From the NCBI GenBank assembly GCA_047975295.1, contig JBKEDH010000047.1:1-19169 (forward strand): 19,169 bases of DNA. Direction: 5' to 3'. The stretch comes from JBKEDH01 sp047975295 (GTDB lineage Bacteria; Bacteroidota; Bacteroidia; Flavobacteriales; Flavobacteriaceae). A model generated the notes under the pieces. That model did no database searches. It was given only the letters and a program-made list of their open reading frames with translations, and was not told where the DNA came from. Both the position numbers and the translations under genes were made by a program. Positions 6,997 through 13,636 of the stretch are shown here, in pieces; the stretch's first letter is position 1; every line of letters begins with the position of its first letter.

Positions 6997-8256
6997 GTGA
7001 AAAAGCGGTTTGTATTTATACTTTTTTGCGTTATTTCTTTTAAAGTACAGGCTTCCTACGTGCTTATTCCCATGGATGCCGAGAGTCAAAAAAACCATTT
7101 AAAAGCTTATGGTGTTACTTATTGGGTACTAAGCAAGGGGCTAAAGGCCAAATGGTTACTTAACTATCGGGGAGGCTCTTTTTTATTGCCCGATTCCGAA
7201 GATATTCAAAAAGAATGTCAGATAAGAGGCGTGGCTTTCGAAGTGCTTTCAAATGCGAAAGCAGAAGGGATTTTGGAAGAAATAAGTAGTCCCAGTCAAA
7301 ATATGGAAGCTGTAATATTGGAAAAATCCCCTAAAATAGCGGTCTATACACCAAAAGGAAATTATCCGTGGGATGATGCCGTGACCTTGGCTCTGCAATA
7401 TGCCGAAATACCCTATGATACCATTTACGATGAAGAAGTATTAAACGAAGGATTGTTGCTTTACGATTGGCTGCACCTGCACCATGAAGATTTTACGGGA
7501 CAGTACGGTAAATTTTATGGTGCTTATAAAGCTGTCGCATGGTATATTGAGGATAAAAAGACAGCTGAAACCCTTGCCCAAAATTTGGGTTACGACAAAG
7601 TGTCTCAAGAAAAATTGGCAGTAGCCATAAAAATACGCGATTATGTAATTGGTGGCGGTTTTATGTTTGCCATGTGTAGTGCTACCGATAGTTTTGATAT
7701 TGCGCTATCGGCCGAAGGTGTAGATATTTGCGAATCGATGTTTGACGGTGATGCTAGCGATGCAGGCTACCAAAATAAAATAGATTACAAAAGAACTTTT
7801 GCATTTACCAATTTTGTTTTAGAGACCAACCCACTTACTTACGAGTTTTCGTCGATTGATATGACGATGAAACGCCAAATTTCCAAAACTTCAGATTATT
7901 TTACCTTAATGGAATATTCGGCAAAGTGGGATCCCATTCCTACTATGTTATGTCAAAACCATACAGCGTTGGTTAAAGGTTTTATGGGGCAAACAACATC
8001 GTTTACCCGAGACGAAATAAAATCGAATGTTTTGGTTATGGGCGAGAATAAAGCCAATGGAGAAGCTAAATATATTCACGGCATAAAAGGTAAAGGCTTT
8101 TTTACTTTTTACGGTGGCCACGACCCTGAAGATTACCAACACAAAGTAGGCGATCCTAAAACCGAGCTGGATTTACACCCAACTTCACCCGGATATCGAT
8201 TAATACTTAATAATGTCCTGTTTCCGGCTGCTAAAAAGAAAGAGCAGAAAACGTAA
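6997..8256 (+). CDS. secreted protein of unknown function (often labelled 'asparagine synthetase B')
   Basis: The 419-aa protein starts at GTG 6997 with a signal-peptide-like N-terminus (KKRFVFILFCVISFKVQA, cleavage near 18-20), so it is probably periplasmic. From memory, close flavobacterial relatives are called 'asparagine synthetase B'. I see neither an N-terminal catalytic Cys amidotransferase domain nor an SGGxDS-type ATP-pyrophosphatase loop. What is visible is an alpha/beta body with YDWLHLHHEDFTGQYGKF (156-173), a turn GGGFMFAMCSATDSFD (219-234) that places Cys227 where class-I glutamine amidotransferase-like folds carry a nucleophile, CQNHTALVKGFMGQTTSF (319-336), and FYGGHDPEDYQHKVGDP (371-387). 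These suggest a ThuA/GATase-like fold with conserved His, Asp and Cys residues. The substrate is unknown. Its stop codon lies in a small hairpin (8253-8274) shared with the convergent nicotinamidase gene. Confidence 0.85.
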   Translation: MKKRFVFILFCVISFKVQASYVLIPMDAESQKNHLKAYGVTYWVLSKGLKAKWLLNYRGGSFLLPDSEDIQKECQIRGVAFEVLSNAKAEGILEEISSPSQNMEAVILEKSPKIAVYTPKGNYPWDDAVTLALQYAEIPYDTIYDEEVLNEGLLLYDWLHLHHEDFTGQYGKFYGAYKAVAWYIEDKKTAETLAQNLGYDKVSQEKLAVAIKIRDYVIGGGFMFAMCSATDSFDIALSAEGVDICESMFDGDASDAGYQNKIDYKRTFAFTNFVLETNPLTYEFSSIDMTMKRQISKTSDYFTLMEYSAKWDPIPTMLCQNHTALVKGFMGQTTSFTRDEIKSNVLVMGENKANGEAKYIHGIKGKGFFTFYGGHDPEDYQHKVGDPKTELDLHPTSPGYRLILNNVLFPAAKKKEQKT

Positions 8257-8270
8257 TATGCCAAAAAATA

Positions 8271-8861
8271 TTACAAAACAGTTCCTCCTTTTAAAATAAA
8301 TTCATTTTTAATTTTTTTCCAGTTGTCAACATCTATTGGTTTTGTGGCTTTTTCTATAATATTGGTTTTAAAACCAAGGTTTAAAGCGTCGTTGGCAGTA
8401 TAATAAACACAATAGTCAGCGGCCAAACCTACAACAAATACTTCGGTAATGTTCCGGTCTTTTAAGAAACCGGACAATCCTGTGTTTTTCCGTTTTCCGT
8501 TGTCGAAAAAACCACTGTAACTGTCTGTTGTCTGATCTGTTCCTTTACGAAAAATGGCTTCTATTTTTAAGGTATCCAGATCCTTATGAAATTCGGCTCC
8601 AAAAGTACCTTGTACACAATGTACCGGCCAGAGGACTTGCTGTAGTCCGTTTAAATCGATAATTTCAAATTCCTTTTTGTTTTTGTGTTCTTTTACAAAA
8701 CTTTTGTGGTGTATGGGGTGCCAGTCTTGGGTAGCAACAATTAAATCGAAGCTGTTTTGTAATTTGTTTATTTCGGGAATTACGGTGTTTCCTTTAGGTA
8801 CGGCCAAAGCGCCACCTTCTAAAAAATCGTTTTGTATATCGACAATAATTAGTGCTTTCAT
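8271..8861 (-). CDS. pncA: nicotinamidase / pyrazinamidase (isochorismatase-like hydrolase)
   Basis: PncA hydrolyses nicotinamide to nicotinate and ammonia for NAD salvage. With the start at 8861 (MKALIIVDIQNDF) the protein has 196 aa, close to the family norm. An in-frame start 13 codons upstream would add MLFCLYFYRKPEN, which is not family-like and would place the start inside the promoter. Catalytic residues are Asp8 (VDIQNDF), Lys106 (FRKGTD) and Cys151 (VGLAADYCVYYTA). Metal ligands are Asp46 and His48 (QDWHP) and His81 (WPVHCVQGT). It converges on the secreted-protein gene with only 14 bases between stops. Its promoter overlaps the terminator of the upstream lipoprotein gene. Confidence 0.95.
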   Translation of the reverse strand: MKALIIVDIQNDFLEGGALAVPKGNTVIPEINKLQNSFDLIVATQDWHPIHHKSFVKEHKNKKEFEIIDLNGLQQVLWPVHCVQGTFGAEFHKDLDTLKIEAIFRKGTDQTTDSYSGFFDNGKRKNTGLSGFLKDRNITEVFVVGLAADYCVYYTANDALNLGFKTNIIEKATKPIDVDNWKKIKNEFILKGGTVL

Positions 8862-8877
8862 ATTTTCGGGCTTTCGG

Positions 8878-8908
8878 TAAAAATACAAACAAAAAAGCAA
8901 GCCCCAAA
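8878..8908 (-). promoter_or_regulatory. pncA promoter (TTTG-N19-TATTTTTA)
   Basis: On the minus strand, TTTG (plus 8905-8908) is followed by a 19-base spacer and TATTTTTA (plus 8878-8885), seven of eight positions of the Bacteroidota consensus at its ideal spacing. Transcription should start near 8873, about 12 bases before the pncA ATG. The -33 element lies inside the terminator hairpin at 8902-8923. Confidence 0.6.
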
Positions 8909-8923
8909 ATTGTTGTTTTGGGG
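8885..8923 (-). terminator. intrinsic terminator of the lipoprotein gene
   Basis: CCCCAAAA (8902-8909) and TTTTGGGG (8916-8923) form a perfect 8-base stem with a 6-base loop. On the minus strand it is followed by a T-rich stretch (8885-8900). It lies 85 bases beyond the stop of the lipoprotein gene. Confidence 0.75.
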
Positions 8924-9007
8924 TGGTCTTATATATATTTTAATATACGACAAAAACCGAAAATATATGGAAAAGGTCGATGTTTGTCTATACCTAACTA
9001 TAGATTT

Positions 9008-9448
9008 TTATTCTATTGGAACCAAAACACTTCGAAATGTATAAATATAGCCATCTTCGTTGGTTTCGTCGGTAGAGGTAATGGTCTGGTTAATAAGAAG
9101 TGAAGTTTGGTTTAGTCCATAGGCGCCAAATTCATCACCATCAATAATAATAAAATTATAGCTTTGGTTGCTGCTGTAATCTACGGTATATATTCCAGAG
9201 TCCAAACCGTCTTCATCGTCTTCATCGGTATTGGTATTATCAACTGTTACGGTTTTGTCTTCATCATTAAATATCCATACAATTTCATCGGTTTCAAAAT
9301 TGGCTTCGGTACCGTCAAAAGCTTCGCTATTAATCAAGTGGTATTCGATTCTGTAAACCGTATTGTCTATTTCGTCATTGTTATTGTTTAACGAACAGCT
9401 TGTTAGGGACAAAATACTTACAAATAGATACAAAAAATTTCTTTTCAT
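9008..9448 (-). CDS. small acidic lipoprotein, function unknown
   Basis: The 146-aa protein starts MKRNFLYLFVSILSLTSC, a type-II signal peptide with lipobox LTSC and predicted lipidation at Cys18, so it should be anchored in the envelope. The mature part is rich in Asp, Glu, Asn and Thr, with an acidic stretch DEDDEDGLD (about 75-83). It appears to be all beta (alternating VYRIEYHL, EIVWIF, YNFIIIDGD, IYTFRSVLVP), like the lipocalin-sized beta-barrel lipoproteins common in this phylum. I do not recognise a family. It is transcribed alone, with a terminator after it and a divergent yjbQ-type gene upstream. Confidence 0.8.
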   Translation of the reverse strand: MKRNFLYLFVSILSLTSCSLNNNNDEIDNTVYRIEYHLINSEAFDGTEANFETDEIVWIFNDEDKTVTVDNTNTDEDDEDGLDSGIYTVDYSSNQSYNFIIIDGDEFGAYGLNQTSLLINQTITSTDETNEDGYIYTFRSVLVPIE

Positions 9449-9614
9449 GTGTTAATATTTATTGTTTTTAATGTTCGCATGGAACACCCAAATTAACATT
9501 CTGTTGTGTGATTAAAATTTAATAAAGGGTGTTTCATTTTAATTAGCTTTGTCTATTAGATGCCAATACTACAAATAGGTTGCGTAGAGTTTATAACTTT
9601 TAATAGTTAAAAAT

Positions 9615-10037
9615 ATGAAAATTTATCAAAAAGAAATCAGATTAAAGCCATATTCAAGAGGATTCCATTTGATTACAGATGAAATTTTATCTGGATTTAA
9701 CGAAATATCCCAAATTAAAATGGGGCAGTTACAGGTATTTATAAAACATACTTCGGCCAGTTTAACCATTAACGAAAATGCCGATTATACTGTTCGTGAA
9801 GATTTTGAAAGCCATTTTAATGCCATGGTTCCAGAAAATAAACCGTATTATAAACATACGGATGAAGGTGCCGACGATATGCCTGCACATATAAAGGCAT
9901 CTATGCTTGGAGCTTCTGTGCAGATACCCATTACAAACGGAAAACCAAATTGTGGTATTTGGCAAGGTATTTACTTATGCGAACATAGAAATTGTGCAGG
10001 TAGCCGCTATGTTGTTATTACTGCTTTTGGAGTGTGA
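9615..10037 (+). CDS. yjbQ: YjbQ/UPF0047 family, secondary thiamine-phosphate synthase-type protein
   Basis: This 140-aa soluble protein has all the family blocks: KHTSASLTINENAD (44-57), HTDEGADDMPAHIKAS (81-96) and GIWQGIYLCEHR (114-125). The conserved His and Asp residues probably form a metal site. E. coli YjbQ has a weak thiamine-phosphate synthase activity that rescues thiE mutants when overproduced. The physiological role of the family is unsettled, and no thiamine genes lie nearby. It starts at ATG 9615, is divergent from the lipoprotein gene and converges on the OmpA-like gene through a strong bidirectional terminator, so it appears monocistronic. Confidence 0.93.
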   Translation: MKIYQKEIRLKPYSRGFHLITDEILSGFNEISQIKMGQLQVFIKHTSASLTINENADYTVREDFESHFNAMVPENKPYYKHTDEGADDMPAHIKASMLGASVQIPITNGKPNCGIWQGIYLCEHRNCAGSRYVVITAFGV

Positions 10038-10062
10038 GGCTGGAGTTTAAATGAGATTCATT

Positions 10063-10102
10063 AAAAAAATCGCCTAAAAATTACTTTTTAGACGATTTTT
10101 TT
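10063..10102. terminator. bidirectional terminator between yjbQ and the OmpA-like gene
   Basis: An 18-base stem with a single mismatch pairs 10063-10080 with 10085-10102 around the loop TTAC. A7 and T7 at the stem ends provide a U tract in both directions, so it can end both convergent transcripts. Confidence 0.9.
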
Positions 10103-10121
10103 AATTTAATTTTTTAAAAAA

Positions 10122-10964
10122 TTACTTTCCTCCAGCTTCTAAGTTTTTCATTTCCTTTTCAATCATATCGTAAAACTGATCGATTTTGGGCATAACAACA
10201 ATACGTGTGCGTCTGTTTCTGGATCTGTTTTCTGCTGTGTTGTTTTCTACAAGCGGTACATATTCGGCACGACCGGCAGCAACCAATTGAGACGGATTAA
10301 CACCTAAACCTTGTAATACTCTAATAACAGAGGTAGAACGCTTAACGCTTAAATCCCAGTTGTCCAATATTACACCATTGCTTTTGTACGGAACGTTATC
10401 TGTGTGGCCTTCAACCATGCATTCAAAATCAGGTTTGCTATTTACTACTTTTGCTACTTTAGCCAATACTTCTTTGGCTTTGCTTGTTACATTGTAGCTA
10501 CCGCTTTTAAATAACAATTTATCGGCTATGGAAATAAATACAACACCTTTTTCCACATTTACTTCAATATCCGGATCGTTGATGCCTACTTCACGTTTTA
10601 AACTGGTAACCAAAGCTAAGGTAACACTGTCTTTTTTGTTAATGGCATCTTGTAAACGAGTTATTTTTAGGTCTTTTTCTTTCATGCTTTCCAAGGTCAT
10701 TTCTATATTGGATGCACCCTTGGCCGAAAGTATTTGTAGGTTATCGTTGCTTTTTCTTAAATCGGAAATTTGTTCCTCTAAGGCTGTTGCTCTTGCCGTT
10801 GCCGAAGCACGATCTTCTAAACAGGCATTTAATTTAACAGTGGCAGAATTAAGTAAGTCTTGACTTTCTTGATATTTGGTTTCAAGATCTGTAAATTGTT
10901 TTTTAGATACGCACGAACTTAAGAATACCATTGCAGATACACTAAGCAATAAGATTTTTTTCAT
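10122..10964 (-). CDS. OmpA/Pal-like peptidoglycan-binding lipoprotein
   Basis: The 280-aa protein has a lipoprotein signal peptide ending LSSC (Cys18 lipidated). A coiled-coil region rich in Glu, Lys and Ala lies at about 22-115, followed by a C-terminal OmpA domain at about 145-258. The OmpA domain shows LLFKSGSYNVTSKAKEVL (150-167), VEGHTDNVPY (184-193), NWDLSVKRS (202-210) and AENRSRNRRTRIVV (244-257). The last block includes the Arg that, with the Asp of GHTDN, grips diaminopimelate. It is probably an outer-membrane lipoprotein that ties the envelope to peptidoglycan. A TACTTTTG element lies upstream on the same strand, and a strong terminator lies 20 bases after the stop. Confidence 0.93.
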   Translation of the reverse strand: MKKILLLSVSAMVFLSSCVSKKQFTDLETKYQESQDLLNSATVKLNACLEDRASATARATALEEQISDLRKSNDNLQILSAKGASNIEMTLESMKEKDLKITRLQDAINKKDSVTLALVTSLKREVGINDPDIEVNVEKGVVFISIADKLLFKSGSYNVTSKAKEVLAKVAKVVNSKPDFECMVEGHTDNVPYKSNGVILDNWDLSVKRSTSVIRVLQGLGVNPSQLVAAGRAEYVPLVENNTAENRSRNRRTRIVVMPKIDQFYDMIEKEMKNLEAGGK

Positions 10965-11002
10965 AATTATTTAATAAGGATTAAGATTATCAACTTGACT
11001 CA

Positions 11003-11010
11003 CAAAAGTA
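11003..11010 (-). promoter_or_regulatory. candidate promoter of the OmpA-like gene, TACTTTTG
   Basis: This is an exact minus-strand match to TAnnTTTG, 38 bases before the start codon, in the 96-base gap after the glycosyltransferase gene. No good TTTG lies 17-21 bases upstream, so it is supported by the -7 element only. Confidence 0.45.
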
Positions 11011-11060
11011 TATAAATTAGGACGAATTTTAACATTCTTAACAAAGTTTTATTAAAAAAA

Positions 11061-12050
11061 TTATAAACTTCCGTAGGTCTTTTTGCCATTTACGAAGTAA
11101 TCGACAACGATAGATGTTTTGGTATAATAATTTTGTATTTTTTTGGTCTGTTTCCTTTGTTTTAAAAGTTGGTTTAGGTGTCCGTAAAAACTAAAGTGTG
11201 CTTTTATAATGGCAAAGGTGTGCTTTGGTTTTAACTCGAAAAGGAATTTTACTCCAGCTATACCATCTAAACACAGCCTTATAAACAATGTTGGCCATAC
11301 TGCTTTCGAAGTATTTTTGGTTAGGGTAAACAAGCTGTTCCTAAAGTTTAGATATGTTTTTTTGGGATTTGTATTTTTTAATGTGGCACCCCCAACGTGA
11401 AAGATGGTCGATTGGCCCACATATTTAATGCCGTATCCCAAATTTTTGGTACGCCAACATAGATCTATTTCTTCCATGTGGGCAAAAAACGATCCGTCGA
11501 AACCATTTAATGTATTAAAAACCGTTTTTCTTATAAATAAGCAAGCTCCGGTAGCCCAAAAAATATTGGTGGTGTCGTTGTACTGTCCTTTATCTTGTTC
11601 GATGGTGTTAAAAATGCGTCCACGACAGTACGGATAGGCATATTTATCTATAAAACCGCCTGCTGCTCCGGCATATTCAAAATAGCCTTTGTTGTGATAG
11701 TCTAAAACCTTGGGTTGGATTATTGCTGTATCGGCTTCTGTTTTAAAGACATCGATAATGGGGTGTAACCAATTTTCGGTAACTTCCACATCGCTGTTAA
11801 GCAAGCAGAAAATATCGGTATCGACATATTTTAAAGCTTCGTTGTAGCCCTTGGCATAACCTCCATTTTCTTGGTTTATAATAAGTTTTACATTAGGGTA
11901 ATTGGTTTTTATAAAAGTTACAGAACTATCGGTTGAAGCATTATCGGCCACATAAATATCGGCATTTTTGGAGTGTTCCATTACCGAAGGCAGAAACTGT
12001 TCCAATAGTTTTTTTCCATTCCAATTTAATATAACAATTGCAAGTTTCAT
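11061..12050 (-). CDS. family 2 glycosyltransferase
   Basis: This 329-aa inverting GT-A enzyme of the GT2 rhamnosyl-/galactofuranosyl-transferase-like type moves a sugar from a nucleotide donor, probably onto a surface glycan. The nucleotide-binding start MKLAIVILNWNG (1-12) leads to VADNASTD (34-41), the NGGYAKGYN loop (62-70) and the metal-binding NSDVE (85-89). ATGACLFIRK (166-175) is followed by MEEIDLCWR (192-200), with the probable catalytic acidic residue, and FHVGGAT (217-223). A hydrophobic segment at about 253-271 may associate with the membrane. The donor and acceptor cannot be read from sequence, and no polysaccharide cluster surrounds it. Its ATG overlaps the stop of the upstream gene in ATGA, showing translational coupling. 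Confidence 0.93.
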   Translation of the reverse strand: MKLAIVILNWNGKKLLEQFLPSVMEHSKNADIYVADNASTDSSVTFIKTNYPNVKLIINQENGGYAKGYNEALKYVDTDIFCLLNSDVEVTENWLHPIIDVFKTEADTAIIQPKVLDYHNKGYFEYAGAAGGFIDKYAYPYCRGRIFNTIEQDKGQYNDTTNIFWATGACLFIRKTVFNTLNGFDGSFFAHMEEIDLCWRTKNLGYGIKYVGQSTIFHVGGATLKNTNPKKTYLNFRNSLFTLTKNTSKAVWPTLFIRLCLDGIAGVKFLFELKPKHTFAIIKAHFSFYGHLNQLLKQRKQTKKIQNYYTKTSIVVDYFVNGKKTYGSL

Positions 12051-12493
12051 ACTTTGTAATTAGGGATATCCTTTAAAAAGTTATAGCGTTTGTTTTCAAA
12101 ATCCATTTGGCAATAATAATGGTCTAGTCCGTTTGTAACCATTAAAAACCGGGCATTTAAACTACGGTTATATTGTGCTATTTGGTCAAATGTTGTTTGT
12201 GTTACCTGTATATTTGGTGCTTTGCATTCCACCACCAAAAAAATAGTTCCGTTAGAGTCGAAAACCACAATATCGTACCGCTTTTTTAAACCGTTTACAT
12301 ATAGTTCTTTTTCAACATTTATTAATGAAGCAGGATAACCCTTCACATTAATTAAAAACGAAACGCAATGCTGGCGTACCCATTCTTCGGGTTGCAGTAT
12401 CACAAATTTTTTGCGAATGGTATCGAAAATAGAAATTTTATTTTCGCTATTTTTGAAACGGAATGTAAATTTTGGAAAATTAAGTGCCTGCAC
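12047..12493 (-). CDS. solo HsdR N-terminal / PD-(D/E)XK nuclease-fold protein
   Basis: This 148-aa protein resembles the isolated N-terminal nuclease domain of type I restriction subunit HsdR. Core residues are RYDIVVF (Asp74), VVECKAP (Glu89 and Lys91) and QIAQY (104-108), the QxxxY motif of RecB/HsdR nucleases. EEWVRQHCVSFL (37-48) is the conserved helix before the core. I start it at GTG 12493 (MQALNFPKF in translation). The upstream in-frame TTG at 12514 lies inside the -7 element of the gene's own promoter, and the GTG start fits relatives I recall. There is no helicase, HsdM or HsdS nearby, so it is not a restriction system. It is divergent from holA and coupled to the glycosyltransferase gene. 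DNA cleavage is inferred from the fold only. Confidence 0.88.
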   Translation of the reverse strand: MQALNFPKFTFRFKNSENKISIFDTIRKKFVILQPEEWVRQHCVSFLINVKGYPASLINVEKELYVNGLKKRYDIVVFDSNGTIFLVVECKAPNIQVTQTTFDQIAQYNRSLNARFLMVTNGLDHYYCQMDFENKRYNFLKDIPNYKV

Positions 12494-12511
12494 CGATTTT
12501 GTTTTATGTTC

Positions 12512-12542
12512 CAAAGTTAATGTACATTAGCAAAATACCAAA
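12512..12542 (-). promoter_or_regulatory. consensus promoter of the HsdR-N/glycosyltransferase operon
   Basis: On the minus strand TTTG (plus 12539-12542), a 19-base spacer and TAACTTTG (plus 12512-12519) match the Bacteroidota consensus at every defined position. Transcription would start near 12507, about 14 bases before GTG 12493. The spacer contains the perfect palindrome TAATGTACATTA (12518-12529). Confidence 0.75.
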
Positions 12543-12567
12543 CCGCCAAACTTTTATTTGGTATTTT
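12532..12567. repeat. 11-base inverted repeat between divergent promoters
   Basis: AAAATACCAAA (12532-12542) and TTTGGTATTTT (12557-12567) are perfect reverse complements with 14 bases between. Each arm presents TTTG as a -33 element pointing outward: the left one for the HsdR-N operon, the right one for holA, although the holA -7 element is weak. It may be a shared operator. A run of T after the right arm also lets it act as a hairpin. Confidence 0.5.
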
Positions 12568-12593
12568 TTATTGAAATTTGAATTTTTATCATT

Positions 12594-13601
12594 TTGGACG
12601 AAGTAAAGCAGTTAGTAACCGATATTAAGAACCGAAAACTTAAACCCATATATTTTTTAATGGGAGAAGAGCCTTATTATATTGATAAAATATCCGATTT
12701 TATAGAAGAAAACGTATTGACCGAAGAGGAACGTGGCTTTAACCAAATGGTACTGTATGGGCGTGACGTATCGGTCGATGATATAGTGAGTAATGCCAAA
12801 CGTTATCCTATGATGGCCGAGTACCAGGTCGTGATCGTAAAAGAAGCTCAAGATTTATCGCGCAGTATTGAAAAGTTTACCGATTATGCCAAGCAACCAC
12901 AACCATCAACAATTTTGGTGTTAAATTACAAATACAAAACCATCGATAAACGTAAAAGTTTATATAAAACACTAAAAAGTTCGGGTGTAATTTTCGAAAG
13001 TAAAAAACTGTACGAAAATCAGGTAGCCGATTGGATAAGACGCACATTGGCATCAAAAAAATATGGAATAGCACCCAAAGCTGCCCAAATGTTAGTAGAA
13101 TTTTTGGGTACCGATTTAAGTAAAATAAACAACGAACTGGAAAAACTTGCCATTATTTTGCCGGAAGGTACACAAATAAGCCCCACGCATATCGAGGAAA
13201 ATATAGGCATTAGTAAAGATTTTAACAATTTTGAACTACGTAAGGCTATTGGACATCGCAACGAAGTTAAAGCTTACAAAATTGTTAAGTATTTTGCAGA
13301 CAACCCTAAAGATAATCCCATGGTAGTTACTATTTCTTTGCTGTTTAGCTTTTTTTCACAGCTTTTACAGTTGCATGGGCTTAGTGATAAATCGCCTAGA
13401 AACGTAGCTTCGGCATTGCGTATTAACCCCTATTTTGTTAACGAATATATTGATGCCGCAAGAAATTTTCCTATGAAAAAAGTGAGCAGTATTATTGCGA
13501 GTTTACGTGAATTTGATGTTAAGGGAAAAGGGGTTGGTGCCAATGCCGTTACTCAGGGTGATTTGCTAAAAGAATTATTGGTTAATATTTTTGTTCGTTA
13601 A
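12594..13601 (+). CDS. holA: DNA polymerase III subunit delta
   Basis: HolA is the clamp-loader subunit that opens the beta sliding clamp. The 335-aa protein has the family outline. An N-terminal AAA+-like domain without a functional P-loop begins KPIYFLMGEEPYYIDKI (17-33), followed by FNQMVLYGRD and YPMMAEYQVVIVKEAQDL (71-88). Next comes VADWIRRTL, then the lid-domain motif LGTDLSKINNELEKL (172-186) and a helical C-terminal oligomerisation domain. The start is TTG 12594 (reading MDEVKQLVTDI), which fits relatives I recall; the next in-frame ATG at 12660 would remove the conserved first strand. A second replication-fork gene, dnaB, lies 6 kb away. It converges on the metallo-hydrolase gene with a 35-base gap. 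Confidence 0.94.
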   Translation: MDEVKQLVTDIKNRKLKPIYFLMGEEPYYIDKISDFIEENVLTEEERGFNQMVLYGRDVSVDDIVSNAKRYPMMAEYQVVIVKEAQDLSRSIEKFTDYAKQPQPSTILVLNYKYKTIDKRKSLYKTLKSSGVIFESKKLYENQVADWIRRTLASKKYGIAPKAAQMLVEFLGTDLSKINNELEKLAIILPEGTQISPTHIEENIGISKDFNNFELRKAIGHRNEVKAYKIVKYFADNPKDNPMVVTISLLFSFFSQLLQLHGLSDKSPRNVASALRINPYFVNEYIDAARNFPMKKVSSIIASLREFDVKGKGVGANAVTQGDLLKELLVNIFVR

Positions 13602-13636
13602 GTGAGGTATTTTATATTGAACTTATCCAACTATAA

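Noticed and set aside
11061..12514. HsdR-N gene as part of a restriction or defence island
   Set aside because: No HsdM, HsdS, helicase, methyltransferase, toxin or integrase is nearby; neighbours are core genes, and the local base composition is not different.
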